A DNA stretch of 64,000 nt from Alkalinema sp. CACIAM 70d (lineage in GTDB: Bacteria; Cyanobacteriota; Cyanobacteriia; Leptolyngbyales; Leptolyngbyaceae): positions 106,868-170,867 of the forward strand of contig MUGG01000212.1 of the NCBI GenBank assembly GCA_002148405.1. The letters are read 5' to 3'. A program made the translations under genes and the position numbers. The notes beneath the pieces were generated by a model. That model did no database searches. It saw nothing but the letters and a program-made list of their open reading frames with translations, and had not been told where the DNA came from. Numbering within the stretch: position 1 is the first letter of the stretch; each line of letters opens with the position of its first letter. Positions 1 through 8,470 of this stretch are shown in pieces.

Positions 1-276
1 ACGGTACCTGGGAATGCTCCGGCCCCCGTAGTCTCACTTAGGGAAGATACCAATTTGAACTATCAACTGCAAAAATTGGTGAATAGAGGAATTCGGCGCA
101 TTAAGCTTGTAGGCCAAGTTGACCCAGTTAATCTCGTGACTGTCAACGGTACCCCCCTAGATACCAATGCAACTGGTCAATTTACTGTGTTCTTTCCTGC
201 CCCCTCCCATCTAAAAATTCAGGTTGTGGTTACAACACCACTGGGTACAGAAAAACGATATGACATCGCGCTTTAG
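1..276 (+). CDS. C-terminal end of a FecR-like/surface protein (partial)
   Basis: Only the last 91 codons are visible and the frame is open to base 1, so the gene starts outside the window. The visible part ends in a small beta-rich module of about 60 residues with a VTVNG turn and a closing VVVTTPLG strand. This resembles the tail of cyanobacterial FecR-domain periplasmic proteins, which I recall being encoded next to CHASE2 kinases. The name rests on that resemblance and on context, not on a diagnostic motif. The stop lies 17 bases inside the following kinase gene, which suggests co-transcription and translational coupling. Confidence 0.45.
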   Translation, partial: TVPGNAPAPVVSLREDTNLNYQLQKLVNRGIRRIKLVGQVDPVNLVTVNGTPLDTNATGQFTVFFPAPSHLKIQVVVTTPLGTEKRYDIAL

Positions 277-2569
277 GGAGTATATATGGCGGCTGCTGCC
301 GGGAGGGATCACGGCAGTGACCATGGGGCTTCTCCTGGCGGCTGGGGCCCTCAAGCCTCTGGAATTGCTTAGTTACAACACGTTGTTTTGGCTGCGCGGG
401 GAACGATCGTGGGACGATCGTGTCGTGCTAATCACGATCGATGATGACAGCATTCGTCGTTTAGAACGATTTCCTTGGCGCAGACAATACTATGCTCAAT
501 TAATTGATGTGTTAACTAAGAGCAATCCGAGCGTGATTGCCTTTGACTTAATTTTTTCAGAATCCAGTCCTGACGATGCCCAGTTAGCAGAGGCCATGTT
601 GCGCAATGGACGAGTTGTTCTCGCCCAGGCAACGGATGCCAATGGCTTACCGCTCCAGCCAGTGCCTATTCTCCAAGAGGCTGCTATTGCCACCGGCCAT
701 TTGTTTGGGCAACCGGATCTTGATGGAATTACGCGCAAGGTGCCGCTTCAAGGCAAAGATGATTTAAGCCTAGGAGCCATGGCAACTCAAGTTTATAGTC
801 TGGTGAATCAGCCCGTTGCGCTTCCTGATCTAACCCAACCTTTTTGGGTGAATTGGCCTGGACCAGTTCGGCGGTTGCAGCAATATTCCTTTGTGGATGT
901 TTTGGAAGGACAAGTTCCGGCCAGCGCCTTCCAAGATAAGTTGGTTTTTATTGGGGTGACGGGAACGGGCTTTGACACGATGTTGACGCCCTTTGATCAG
1001 TCTCCTCCCACGACCGGGGTTTATCTCCATGTAGCCGTTGCCTCCAATTTGCTTCAGGGCAATTCTCTACAGGTCTATTTCAACCCGATCTGGACTGCAG
1101 TGTTGTTACTTTTAATGCCGGGATTTAGTTTGATTCTGAGTCTATGGCGAACGGAGATTCAATTGGCGATCGGCACAACTTGCTATGGTATCTGGATTGC
1201 TACAGCATTAATGCTATTGCATCACAATATTTGGATCCCTGTGGCACTTCCCGGTAGTCTTTTTGTTGGCACAACGATCACAGTAGCGCTGTGTGAGCGA
1301 TTGCGCATGAACTGGTTTTTACAACAACACGTTCGCTATCTCTGGGAAGCCTATGTGCCTGATTTAATGCAGCAACGACCTGATTGGCAGCCCGATCGCT
1401 TGCTGTTACCGTCTTCCCATCCTACCTCTATCCGTGCTGTAGTGCACCTAGCCAACCTTGCAGAAGAATTGGGGCGATCACAATCCACCCAAAGTGCAAT
1501 TTCTCGCAGTTTATCCGTTGGCCTAGTGGCGTTGGATATTAAAGGTAATGTTTGGTTTTGTAATGCACTGGCTGAGGAATGGCTTGGCGTTGAGGTTGGT
1601 CAAAATCTTGAAGCGGTTTTAGTGCCCAGTTGGTACAGTGCGGATCAGTGGCACCAGGATGTTTGGTTCCTTTGTCGGGGCCAAGCCATTGAGCCTCATG
1701 AAGTGGAGTATCGCGATCGCTACTATAGTTTAACGCTACAACTTTTAGAATATAAGCAATCTAAAAAGGTCACTGATTTTGCATTGATGCCTCAACAGGG
1801 ATTGTTATTGGTGATTGAAGATATCAACGACCGTAAACAAGTAGAGCGGAATCTCGAAAAACAAGTTCAAGAACTAGAACGCATCAGCCAACTCAAGGAT
1901 GATTTTCTGAGTACGGTATCTCACGAACTGCGCACACCTATTACAAATATGCGCTTAGCTATTCAAATGCTGAAAGTGGCACAATCTGATAAGCAACGAC
2001 AACAGTATCTAGGCATTCTAGAACAGGAATGTCATCGAGAACGGGATTTAATTAATGATTTGTTAGATCTGCAACGACTAGAATTAGGCCAAAATATTTT
2101 AGAGTTATCTGCGCTGAATCTCACCATTTGGCTACCCGAGGTTGTGGATTCCTTTGAAGCACGGACTCGCACCCGGCAACAACATTTATCCTGTTATGTT
2201 GAATCTGATATTCCCGAGATTTTTACGGAAGCCAAAAGTTTAGAACGTATTCTAGTGGAATTGATTAACAATGCCTGCAAATATACGCCACCTTTAGGAG
2301 AAATTCGGATTTTTGCTCGGCGACTCAACGGCGATCGTGTGTTGATTTCAGTCCGGAATACGGGTGTAGAAATTTCACCGCAGGATCAAGTGCAGATTTT
2401 TGAGAAGTTCTACCGAATTCCCAAGGGCGATCGCTGGCAGCAGGGAGGCACGGGGCTCGGACTGGCTCTGGTCAAACGCTTAACTAGTCATTTGCAAGGC
2501 ATTATCCAAGTACAGAGTGAGAATTTGGTGACTGAATTTACGATCGAACTTCCCATCAGTTATACGTGA
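260..2569 (+). CDS. CHASE2-domain sensor histidine kinase with PAS domain
   Basis: A 769-residue membrane sensor kinase. I chose the ATG at 260, which overlaps the upstream gene by 17 bases; an upstream TTG at 224 is in frame but less likely. In order there are an N-terminal membrane segment (about 12-30), a long extracytoplasmic CHASE2 region containing VVLITIDDDSIRRL and VIAFDLIF, three closely spaced membrane helices (about 280-360), a PAS-like domain (about 420-520), a HisKA helix with SHELRTP (phosphoacceptor His about 555), and a HATPase domain with the N-box NNACKYTPP and G-box GTGLGLALVKRL. The input is unknown; CHASE2 is an extracellular sensing domain. No response regulator gene is adjacent. 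Confidence 0.93.
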   Translation: MTSRFREYIWRLLPGGITAVTMGLLLAAGALKPLELLSYNTLFWLRGERSWDDRVVLITIDDDSIRRLERFPWRRQYYAQLIDVLTKSNPSVIAFDLIFSESSPDDAQLAEAMLRNGRVVLAQATDANGLPLQPVPILQEAAIATGHLFGQPDLDGITRKVPLQGKDDLSLGAMATQVYSLVNQPVALPDLTQPFWVNWPGPVRRLQQYSFVDVLEGQVPASAFQDKLVFIGVTGTGFDTMLTPFDQSPPTTGVYLHVAVASNLLQGNSLQVYFNPIWTAVLLLLMPGFSLILSLWRTEIQLAIGTTCYGIWIATALMLLHHNIWIPVALPGSLFVGTTITVALCERLRMNWFLQQHVRYLWEAYVPDLMQQRPDWQPDRLLLPSSHPTSIRAVVHLANLAEELGRSQSTQSAISRSLSVGLVALDIKGNVWFCNALAEEWLGVEVGQNLEAVLVPSWYSADQWHQDVWFLCRGQAIEPHEVEYRDRYYSLTLQLLEYKQSKKVTDFALMPQQGLLLVIEDINDRKQVERNLEKQVQELERISQLKDDFLSTVSHELRTPITNMRLAIQMLKVAQSDKQRQQYLGILEQECHRERDLINDLLDLQRLELGQNILELSALNLTIWLPEVVDSFEARTRTRQQHLSCYVESDIPEIFTEAKSLERILVELINNACKYTPPLGEIRIFARRLNGDRVLISVRNTGVEISPQDQVQIFEKFYRIPKGDRWQQGGTGLGLALVKRLTSHLQGIIQVQSENLVTEFTIELPISYT

Positions 2570-2584
2570 CAGCAACGCCAGAGC

Positions 2585-2640
2585 CCCTACCTACTCACCT
2601 ACCCACCTACCTGGAATTTTATTAATACGCTCTTCTCTAA
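2585..2640. repeat. Octamer-repeat intergenic element, copy 1
   Basis: A run of roughly three 8-base units close to CCACCTAC is followed by a TGGAATTTTATTAATACGCT segment and TTCTCTA. A related element lies at 35586-35652. Both sit between the 3' ends of convergent genes. Confidence 0.55.
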
Positions 2641-2654
2641 AATCAATGTAACCC

Positions 2655-3656
2655 CTAATCCAATTTGGGATGAACTTGATTAGAAAGCGGTTGCCCCTGC
2701 TCAAATTGAGTAATGTTAGCGAGGGTCGTGTCTGCAATATTCGAGAGGGCGTTGCGCGTAAAAAATGCTTGGTGAGCTGTGATCAAAACATTCGGAAAAC
2801 TTTGGAGTAGTTGAAAGGTGTCATCTTGAATAATTTCATCGGACAGATCTTGGAAAAATAGATTTTCCTCTTGCTCATAGACATCAATTCCTAGATAGCC
2901 AATGCGACCAGATTTGATATGGTTAATCACCGCAGCGGTGTCCATCAAGCCGCCCCGACTGGTATTAATTAGCATGGCTCCAGGTTTAAGGGATTGTAGC
3001 GAAGTTTCGTTAATCAAATGGTAGGTATCGGGCGTCAGCGGACAATGGAGGGAAATAATATCGGCCTCGGCTAAGAGGGTTGAAAGACCCACGTAGCGAG
3101 TTCCCAATTCCAGGCAGGCCGGACTTTGGTAGAGATCATAGGCCAAGAGGTGACAGCCAAAGCCATGCATAATTTTGGCGAAGCATTGACCGATTTTACC
3201 GGTTCCAATGATTCCTACCGTGCTGCCATAGAGATCAAAGCCGAGTAAGCCTTCTAGGGCAAAGTTATCATCCCGCACTCGGTTATAAGCTCGATAAATT
3301 TTACGATTGAGTGCCATAATCAGGGCAACGGCATGCTCTGCAACGGCGTAGGGAGAATAGGCCGGAACCCGGACAACGCTCAGACCGAGCTGGTGAGCCC
3401 GATCGAGATCAACATGGTTAAATCCCGCCGATCGTAGGGCCAGCAATTCCGTGCCTTGGGCTGCCAAAATATCTAATACAGAGGCACTGAGTGTATCGTT
3501 AATAAAAGCACAAACAGCAGGAAATCCCGCCGCTAAGGGAGCCGTTTCTGGGGTTAATCGAGGTTCAAAAAAAATAAGGTCATGGTGGTGAGGTTGATTA
3601 GCTACGGTCAAAAATTGGCGATCGTAGGAATGGCTACTGAAGACAGCGACTTTCAT
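2655..3656 (-). CDS. ldhA: D-lactate dehydrogenase / D-2-hydroxyacid dehydrogenase
   Basis: A 333-residue cytoplasmic NAD-dependent dehydrogenase, normal length for the fermentative D-LDH family, interconverting pyruvate and D-lactate. The Rossmann motif GIIGTGKIG is present. The catalytic triad sits where expected: Arg in INTSRGGLMD, Glu in GIDVYEQEEN and His in ITAHQAFFT. The N-terminal substrate domain has the family LRSAGFNHVDL segment. The ATG start is followed by a typical MKVAVFSSHSYD opening. The gene stands alone, convergent with the CHASE2 kinase. A role in dark fermentation is family knowledge. Other 2-hydroxyacids as substrate cannot be excluded. Confidence 0.93.
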   Translation of the reverse strand: MKVAVFSSHSYDRQFLTVANQPHHHDLIFFEPRLTPETAPLAAGFPAVCAFINDTLSASVLDILAAQGTELLALRSAGFNHVDLDRAHQLGLSVVRVPAYSPYAVAEHAVALIMALNRKIYRAYNRVRDDNFALEGLLGFDLYGSTVGIIGTGKIGQCFAKIMHGFGCHLLAYDLYQSPACLELGTRYVGLSTLLAEADIISLHCPLTPDTYHLINETSLQSLKPGAMLINTSRGGLMDTAAVINHIKSGRIGYLGIDVYEQEENLFFQDLSDEIIQDDTFQLLQSFPNVLITAHQAFFTRNALSNIADTTLANITQFEQGQPLSNQVHPKLD

Positions 3657-3856
3657 GTAAAAGGCCCCTTATCAACCGATGCTTAATGTCTTTAGAATAG
3701 CGAGGGACAGACAGAATTTCTGCTGTCGCTAAACATTTTGGGCTGGAGAGTCAGCATTTCCGCAACCAGGAAGCATTTTGTTATGCTTAAAACAGTTTTT
3801 ATGAGAATTTGATACTGTAGACCTGTCCTGTTGCTTCAGCGCTCTTTAGCCAGCAC

Positions 3857-3884
3857 TGTCTGTCGTCATTTTTGGCGACAGACG
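3857..3884 (-). terminator. Hairpin downstream of the LD-carboxypeptidase gene
   Basis: GTCTGTCG and CGACAGAC form a perfect 8-bp stem around a 10-base loop, about 15 bases after the stop of the minus-strand gene that ends at 3899. No uridine run follows, so it is either a weak terminator or a 3'-end stabilising structure. Confidence 0.35.
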
Positions 3885-3898
3885 GATTGCTCCCAAAA

Positions 3899-4969
3899 CT
3901 AAATTACAGCATTTTCATTAACAATCAATGTTTTTTGGGTTGCATTTAATGTAGCGTTAATCCCGATCGGTAACACAGCATTTTCTCGAACGTGACCGAA
4001 CATCAGATTGTAGAGCGTAGGTTTACCGAGGGTACTGAATCGATCGCGCAATACATTCTCCAAGCTCAAGGTTTGCACAAAGGACGGTTGAAATTCCTTG
4101 GGGTAACAGTCCACAAAATGTCCCAAGGCGATCCCGGCGGCGTCTTGCAGCTTGCCCGCTAGCCACAATTGGGTTAACATGCGATCGACCCGGTAGGGTT
4201 CTTCGCCGATTTCTTCAATAAACAAAATTTTGCCGCGAGTATCGGGTTCGTAGGGGGTGCCCAGCAGGTTTGTCAGTAGGGTTAGATTGCCCCCGATGAG
4301 TGGCCCTGTGGCTTCTCCAGGAACGATTGTGACGAGGCGGTGATTGCGTTCTACCCCTTCGGAGGTAGTTGGTTTAGCAATTTCTCCGATCGTGGCGGTG
4401 GACATGATCGCGCGTTTGAAATGGGCGATCGCGTAGTCCCCAACCCCCGTTAAACCGGACGATCCATGGAAGGTGATAACCCCCGTTTTTTGATAAATGG
4501 CGAGTAGCAAGCTGGTGATATCGCTATAGCCAACGATGACTTTAGGATTGCGCCGAATCAAGTCATAGTCCAGGTAGGGCAGTAGGCGGCAGCAACCGTA
4601 GCCTCCGGAAAAGGTAACGATACCGCGAATATCAGGGCGGCGAAACATGTCGTTAATGTCCGCAGCCCGATCGCGATCCTGGCCTGCCAAATAGCCATAC
4701 TGGTCGTTAATATGCTGACCCAGGATCACCTGGAACCCGTACTGCTCCATGGTTTCCTTTGCCAGTTGAATGTCCTCGGGCTCGTAGGCATTGCTCGCGG
4801 GCGCAACCATGCCCACCCGATCGCCCCGTCTCAGCACTGGTGGTTTATGGACTGAGACCATTTGAGCCTGAGATTGGCTCTGCCCAAGACTGACGGCAAC
4901 GATGGTAGAACCCAATCCCAACATTGCTCTGCGCGATAGAAAAAAAGAATTCCAGGCAGATTTAAGCAT
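3899..4969 (-). CDS. Tat-exported LD-carboxypeptidase (peptidase S66 family)
   Basis: A 356-residue serine peptidase of the S66 family (LdcA/MccF). LdcA removes the terminal D-Ala from the L,D-bond of murein tetrapeptides during peptidoglycan recycling. The nucleophile is the Ser of GYSDITS (about 149). The Glu is probably in LFIEEIGEEPY and the His in FGHVRENAVLPIG. The N-terminus carries a twin-arginine signal, SRRAMLGLGS, then a hydrophobic stretch and an AQA-type cleavage site. The enzyme is therefore predicted in the periplasm, unlike cytoplasmic E. coli LdcA. A MccF-like immunity role is a possible alternative. The gene stands alone, divergent from the pseudouridine synthase. Confidence 0.9.
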   Translation of the reverse strand: MLKSAWNSFFLSRRAMLGLGSTIVAVSLGQSQSQAQMVSVHKPPVLRRGDRVGMVAPASNAYEPEDIQLAKETMEQYGFQVILGQHINDQYGYLAGQDRDRAADINDMFRRPDIRGIVTFSGGYGCCRLLPYLDYDLIRRNPKVIVGYSDITSLLLAIYQKTGVITFHGSSGLTGVGDYAIAHFKRAIMSTATIGEIAKPTTSEGVERNHRLVTIVPGEATGPLIGGNLTLLTNLLGTPYEPDTRGKILFIEEIGEEPYRVDRMLTQLWLAGKLQDAAGIALGHFVDCYPKEFQPSFVQTLSLENVLRDRFSTLGKPTLYNLMFGHVRENAVLPIGINATLNATQKTLIVNENAVI

Positions 4970-5187
4970 GCTCGCCCCCTTGACGACCTTGGTGTGAGCG
5001 TTTTCTCCATGCTAGGAATCAAATCCAGATTGTTCTACAATTTCTTAAAAATTTAACGATCGTTGATCATCAGAAACTTCAATCACCAGAGACTGTCAAT
5101 CTAACCACACAATCCAGTCCCACGAACGGTATACTCAGATTCAAGCACACCCTTCCAAAAACGAACTCGCTTTCCTGTTCTCTTTTT

Positions 5188-6156
5188 ATGCTGTCCTCTG
5201 AGTTATTGGCTGATCCTTTGGATATCTTGGAACTTCAAGTTGAGTCTCCAGGACAGCGCTTAGATGTTTACTTAGCCGATCGTATTACTGACTTATCCCG
5301 ATCTCGATTCCAAAAATTAATTGCAGAAGGCTGCGTTCAGGTGAACGGACAAACTTGTACGGCTAAGAAAGCAACGGTTCAATTAGGAGATTCCCTCACA
5401 GTCACAATTCCCCCAACTGAACCTCTAGATTTACAACCTGAAGCCATTCCCTTAGATATTCTCTACGAAGATGCTTCCCTCGTGGTGATTAATAAGCCAG
5501 CAGGAATGGTGGTTCATCCTTCGATCGGACATTTGAGGGGAACGTTAGTTAATGCAATGCTAGCCCACTGTGCGGCACAGGGAGAAACACTACCAGGAAT
5601 CAATGGCGTTCAGCGTCCCGGCATTGTGCACCGCTTGGATAAAGACACCACGGGCGCGATCGTGGTGGCTAAAACAGAGCAAGCTTTGCAAAATTTGCAG
5701 GATCAATTTCGTGAGAAAACGGCTCGCAGAAGTTACGTTGCGGTGGTCTATGGCGCACCCAGTCACGACTCTGGCACGGTGGATGAACCGATTGGTCGGC
5801 ATCCCCGCGATCGGCAAAAAATGGGCATTGTACCCGAAGACCGGGGCGGTCGCCGAGCCGTCACCCACTGGTCCGTCAAAGAACGATTGGGCAATTTCAC
5901 CCTGATCGACTTTGAGTTAGAAACGGGCAGAACCCACCAAATCCGAGTCCACATCGCACATATCGGTTATCCGATCGTGGGTGATCCGGTCTATGCGACT
6001 GGCCGCAAAGCGATCGGGGTTAACCTCCCAGGACAAGCCCTCCACGCATGGCGTTTACGCTTGCAGCATCCGGTTACCGCTGACTGGATTGAAGCGATCG
6101 CCCCTCTGCCGGAGTCCCTCACCAAGTTACTAGACGTTTTAAGAAAGCGCTGTTAA
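5188..6156 (+). CDS. RluD-family pseudouridine synthase
   Basis: A 322-residue RNA-modifying enzyme converting uridine to pseudouridine, most likely in 23S rRNA. An S4 RNA-binding domain occupies about residues 20-75 (QRLDVYLADRITDLSRSRFQ). The RluA/RluD catalytic domain follows, with the signature HRLDKDTTG (catalytic Asp about 151), INKPAGMVVHP and the GRTHQIRVH motif. Length and order match RluD. The exact target uridines cannot be read from sequence. It is monocistronic by appearance. Confidence 0.93.
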   Translation: MLSSELLADPLDILELQVESPGQRLDVYLADRITDLSRSRFQKLIAEGCVQVNGQTCTAKKATVQLGDSLTVTIPPTEPLDLQPEAIPLDILYEDASLVVINKPAGMVVHPSIGHLRGTLVNAMLAHCAAQGETLPGINGVQRPGIVHRLDKDTTGAIVVAKTEQALQNLQDQFREKTARRSYVAVVYGAPSHDSGTVDEPIGRHPRDRQKMGIVPEDRGGRRAVTHWSVKERLGNFTLIDFELETGRTHQIRVHIAHIGYPIVGDPVYATGRKAIGVNLPGQALHAWRLRLQHPVTADWIEAIAPLPESLTKLLDVLRKRC

Positions 6157-6220
6157 AGCACCTGGGCAGAATAGAGTATGTTCAACTAGGTGTGACTAGA
6201 TGTGTGCAACGAGAAGTCAT

Positions 6221-7255
6221 TCAGCATTCCACAGGTAGGACTATGGGATTCGTAATCTGTGCTTGAATTTGCTGGAGTTCTTCGAGAGCTGAGATCGTCA
6301 CTGCTTCCAGGGTTCGATCGGCGATGGGTTCGCTCCACTTGTCTAACGGATTGAAATCTACTACAGCATTCCCTATCTGCATGCCTACAGGTTCTAGATG
6401 TTTTCCTTCCAAGGTTTGAAATAGAGCATTAGGTTGTTTGTGGAGCAATCGATCGCGGGTTTCGATCGCGAGTTTATCCTCATCAAAGGTAATCAACCGA
6501 GTTAAGTTAAATGATTGACTGCGATCAATGAGTTGATAGGTTTGTTCCACCGTCGGCAAAACTTGGAGGCCAACGGTCTGAAAAGTTCGCTGGAGTAGGG
6601 GAAGTGGAATCGCAGCGTTTAAATCTTGAATAACAGGGGCTAGGAGTAAGGAGGCTTGATCGGTAATACCGATGGGCATGGCTTCGATCGATAACTTTGC
6701 ACAAGCGGGCAACTGTTTCAACCGTTGGTCTAAGCGTTGGGCCATTTGTTGCAAGCGGTACTGGATCATCTGAGTTTCAGTTTTAGCATCAGCGATCGTT
6801 GCCATATCCTGCAATACTTGCTCTGACCCATCATTCAGAAGTTCTAGTAACGCAATATATTTGCATCCCAAGCTATGCCCAATCCAGCAATAATTAGAGG
6901 CTGCTAAATAGGGGCGATAATCGTAGGCTCGATCGCTGCTGGAATCCGGGGTTTCTGATAACTCTTCTGTTAATTCTGCTAATTTCTCAATAATCCCTAA
7001 CCGAACTGCATAGTGTTCTTCTAATAAATCTAAGGCCACTGACCAATGGTTAAAGGTAAACCGAAAGGGCAAAGCAATAATAGTATATCCAACCTGAAAA
7101 AGCTGCTTGAGGAAATACTGATAGCTCACTGTAGGAAATGAACCAAAGAATGCTCCTCCAATAAATTGAATCACCCCCTTGGGATAGGGATGAATAGCAA
7201 CCCAGCTAGAGGAAAATGGCTGAAATGGTGGCTCGATCGATACAGAGTTATACAT
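6221..7255 (-). CDS. DUF1350 family protein
   Basis: A 344-residue protein of the DUF1350 family of cyanobacteria and plastids. Visible family segments are PKGVIQFIGGAFFGSFPTVSYQ near the N-terminus, GYTIIALPFRFTFNHWSVAL, and CWIGHSLGCKYIALLELL. The last is a nucleophile-elbow-like GHSLG that suggests an alpha/beta-hydrolase fold. I chose the ATG at 7255; a longer in-frame start at 7318 would add 21 residues with no family character. The biochemical function is unknown. Confidence 0.8.
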   Translation of the reverse strand: MYNSVSIEPPFQPFSSSWVAIHPYPKGVIQFIGGAFFGSFPTVSYQYFLKQLFQVGYTIIALPFRFTFNHWSVALDLLEEHYAVRLGIIEKLAELTEELSETPDSSSDRAYDYRPYLAASNYCWIGHSLGCKYIALLELLNDGSEQVLQDMATIADAKTETQMIQYRLQQMAQRLDQRLKQLPACAKLSIEAMPIGITDQASLLLAPVIQDLNAAIPLPLLQRTFQTVGLQVLPTVEQTYQLIDRSQSFNLTRLITFDEDKLAIETRDRLLHKQPNALFQTLEGKHLEPVGMQIGNAVVDFNPLDKWSEPIADRTLEAVTISALEELQQIQAQITNPIVLPVEC

Positions 7256-7455
7256 AGTTATCTCTAGAAGTATTACGTAACTTATGCACAAGAAAGGTTT
7301 CTCTATATTGGCATTCATGAAAGTTTAAGGAATCACCCACGCGGGTACTGTCAAAGGGTTAGATCTGCGACGAAACTAAGAACATCCCGGATGGCGTTAC
7401 CCGAAACGAAAGACGACCCATCCAGTTATTGATCTAATCTTGGAGATTGACAAGA

Positions 7456-8298
7456 ATGGCTATTTCCTCAGTCGTGTCGAATTATGAATTGCTCGTTAAG
7501 CCTCTCGTACAACCTGATGCAGATATCTTGGGTGCAGGTCGAACGATTATTCAAGGCTATTTTTTAACCATTACGAACCTAAATACTAGCGTTGCTGCAC
7601 GGTTGCGGCTGAATTTCCGAGCACAATCGGTTGATTTAAATAGCCAGCCTCTATTAGCGTTTCTGGACGCTAATGGCACCAATAGCTTGCTAGTCCCAAC
7701 CCTCTCGGGCGCAACAAGCCGCACCTATACGTTTACGATCGAACCCGGTGATACGGGATTATTTATCCTGCAACCGGACGTAACTCAAAAAAGTGTCGTA
7801 GAAAATGCCAATGTAGAAGTCCGAGGCTATGCAACGCTGTCCCTGGCGACGCCCTTCGGTTCCAATAGCTTTAACCTACTGGTCACGCCGCAACAGCGGG
7901 GAACCTTCCTGCCTAAGGGATACACCGTTCCCCCGGTGCCCCCAGCTTCGGCTGCCCGCACCCGCGAAGACTTTGACCAACTGGCCTATGGCTTGCCCAC
8001 GGCAACCGGCGGTTCCCAAATCACCTTGGCCCAGATCAACTTCCCGATCGGTCGTCCTCCAATCCTCTCTCCCGAACTCTTGGAATTGGATCCGGATTTG
8101 CTGCGTCAAATCCAGGAAAATCCAGCACTGTTGACCCGTCCAGGGGTAGATCCCGTGCGGATGGCTCCCGCTATCCCCGCAGACAGCTTGCAACAGGCAC
8201 TGAATCTCATGACCGAACGAATTGAAGGTCTGGAAGTTCTCATGTCCCAGCAAGTGGGTCAGCCTGTTGTAACGAATGGAACGGTTGCGGTGAAGTAA
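7456..8298 (+). CDS. Conserved cyanobacterial hypothetical protein
   Basis: A 280-residue protein with no signal peptide or membrane helix. The first about 140 residues look beta-rich (YFLTITNLNTSVAARLRLNF, then a TYTFTIEPGDTGLFIL segment), like an immunoglobulin-type sandwich. The second half is Pro-rich and ends in a short helical segment with LQQALNLMTERIEGLEVLM. I chose the ATG at 7456 over an upstream in-frame TTG at 7447. It stands alone, with a strong terminator 70 bases after the stop. I do not recognise a function. Confidence 0.6.
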   Translation: MAISSVVSNYELLVKPLVQPDADILGAGRTIIQGYFLTITNLNTSVAARLRLNFRAQSVDLNSQPLLAFLDANGTNSLLVPTLSGATSRTYTFTIEPGDTGLFILQPDVTQKSVVENANVEVRGYATLSLATPFGSNSFNLLVTPQQRGTFLPKGYTVPPVPPASAARTREDFDQLAYGLPTATGGSQITLAQINFPIGRPPILSPELLELDPDLLRQIQENPALLTRPGVDPVRMAPAIPADSLQQALNLMTERIEGLEVLMSQQVGQPVVTNGTVAVK

Positions 8299-8365
8299 TC
8301 GACGGTAGAATCATCCCAAAGTCAACCTGACCGAATAGCCTCTGACACGAATCATCCGACAATCG

Positions 8366-8405
8366 AGCCTAGCATTTTCAAGTGATGGAGAATGCTAGGC
8401 TTTTT
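8366..8405 (+). terminator. Rho-independent terminator
   Basis: AGCCTAGCATT and AATGCTAGGCT form a perfect 11-bp stem around a 14-base loop, followed by a T run. It ends the gene whose stop is at 8298. Confidence 0.88.
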
Positions 8406-8470
8406 GTTGATGGGTTCACAGTTGCTTATGGTGATTTACTCGTAGTAATTTACTCATGGTGATTTGCTAA

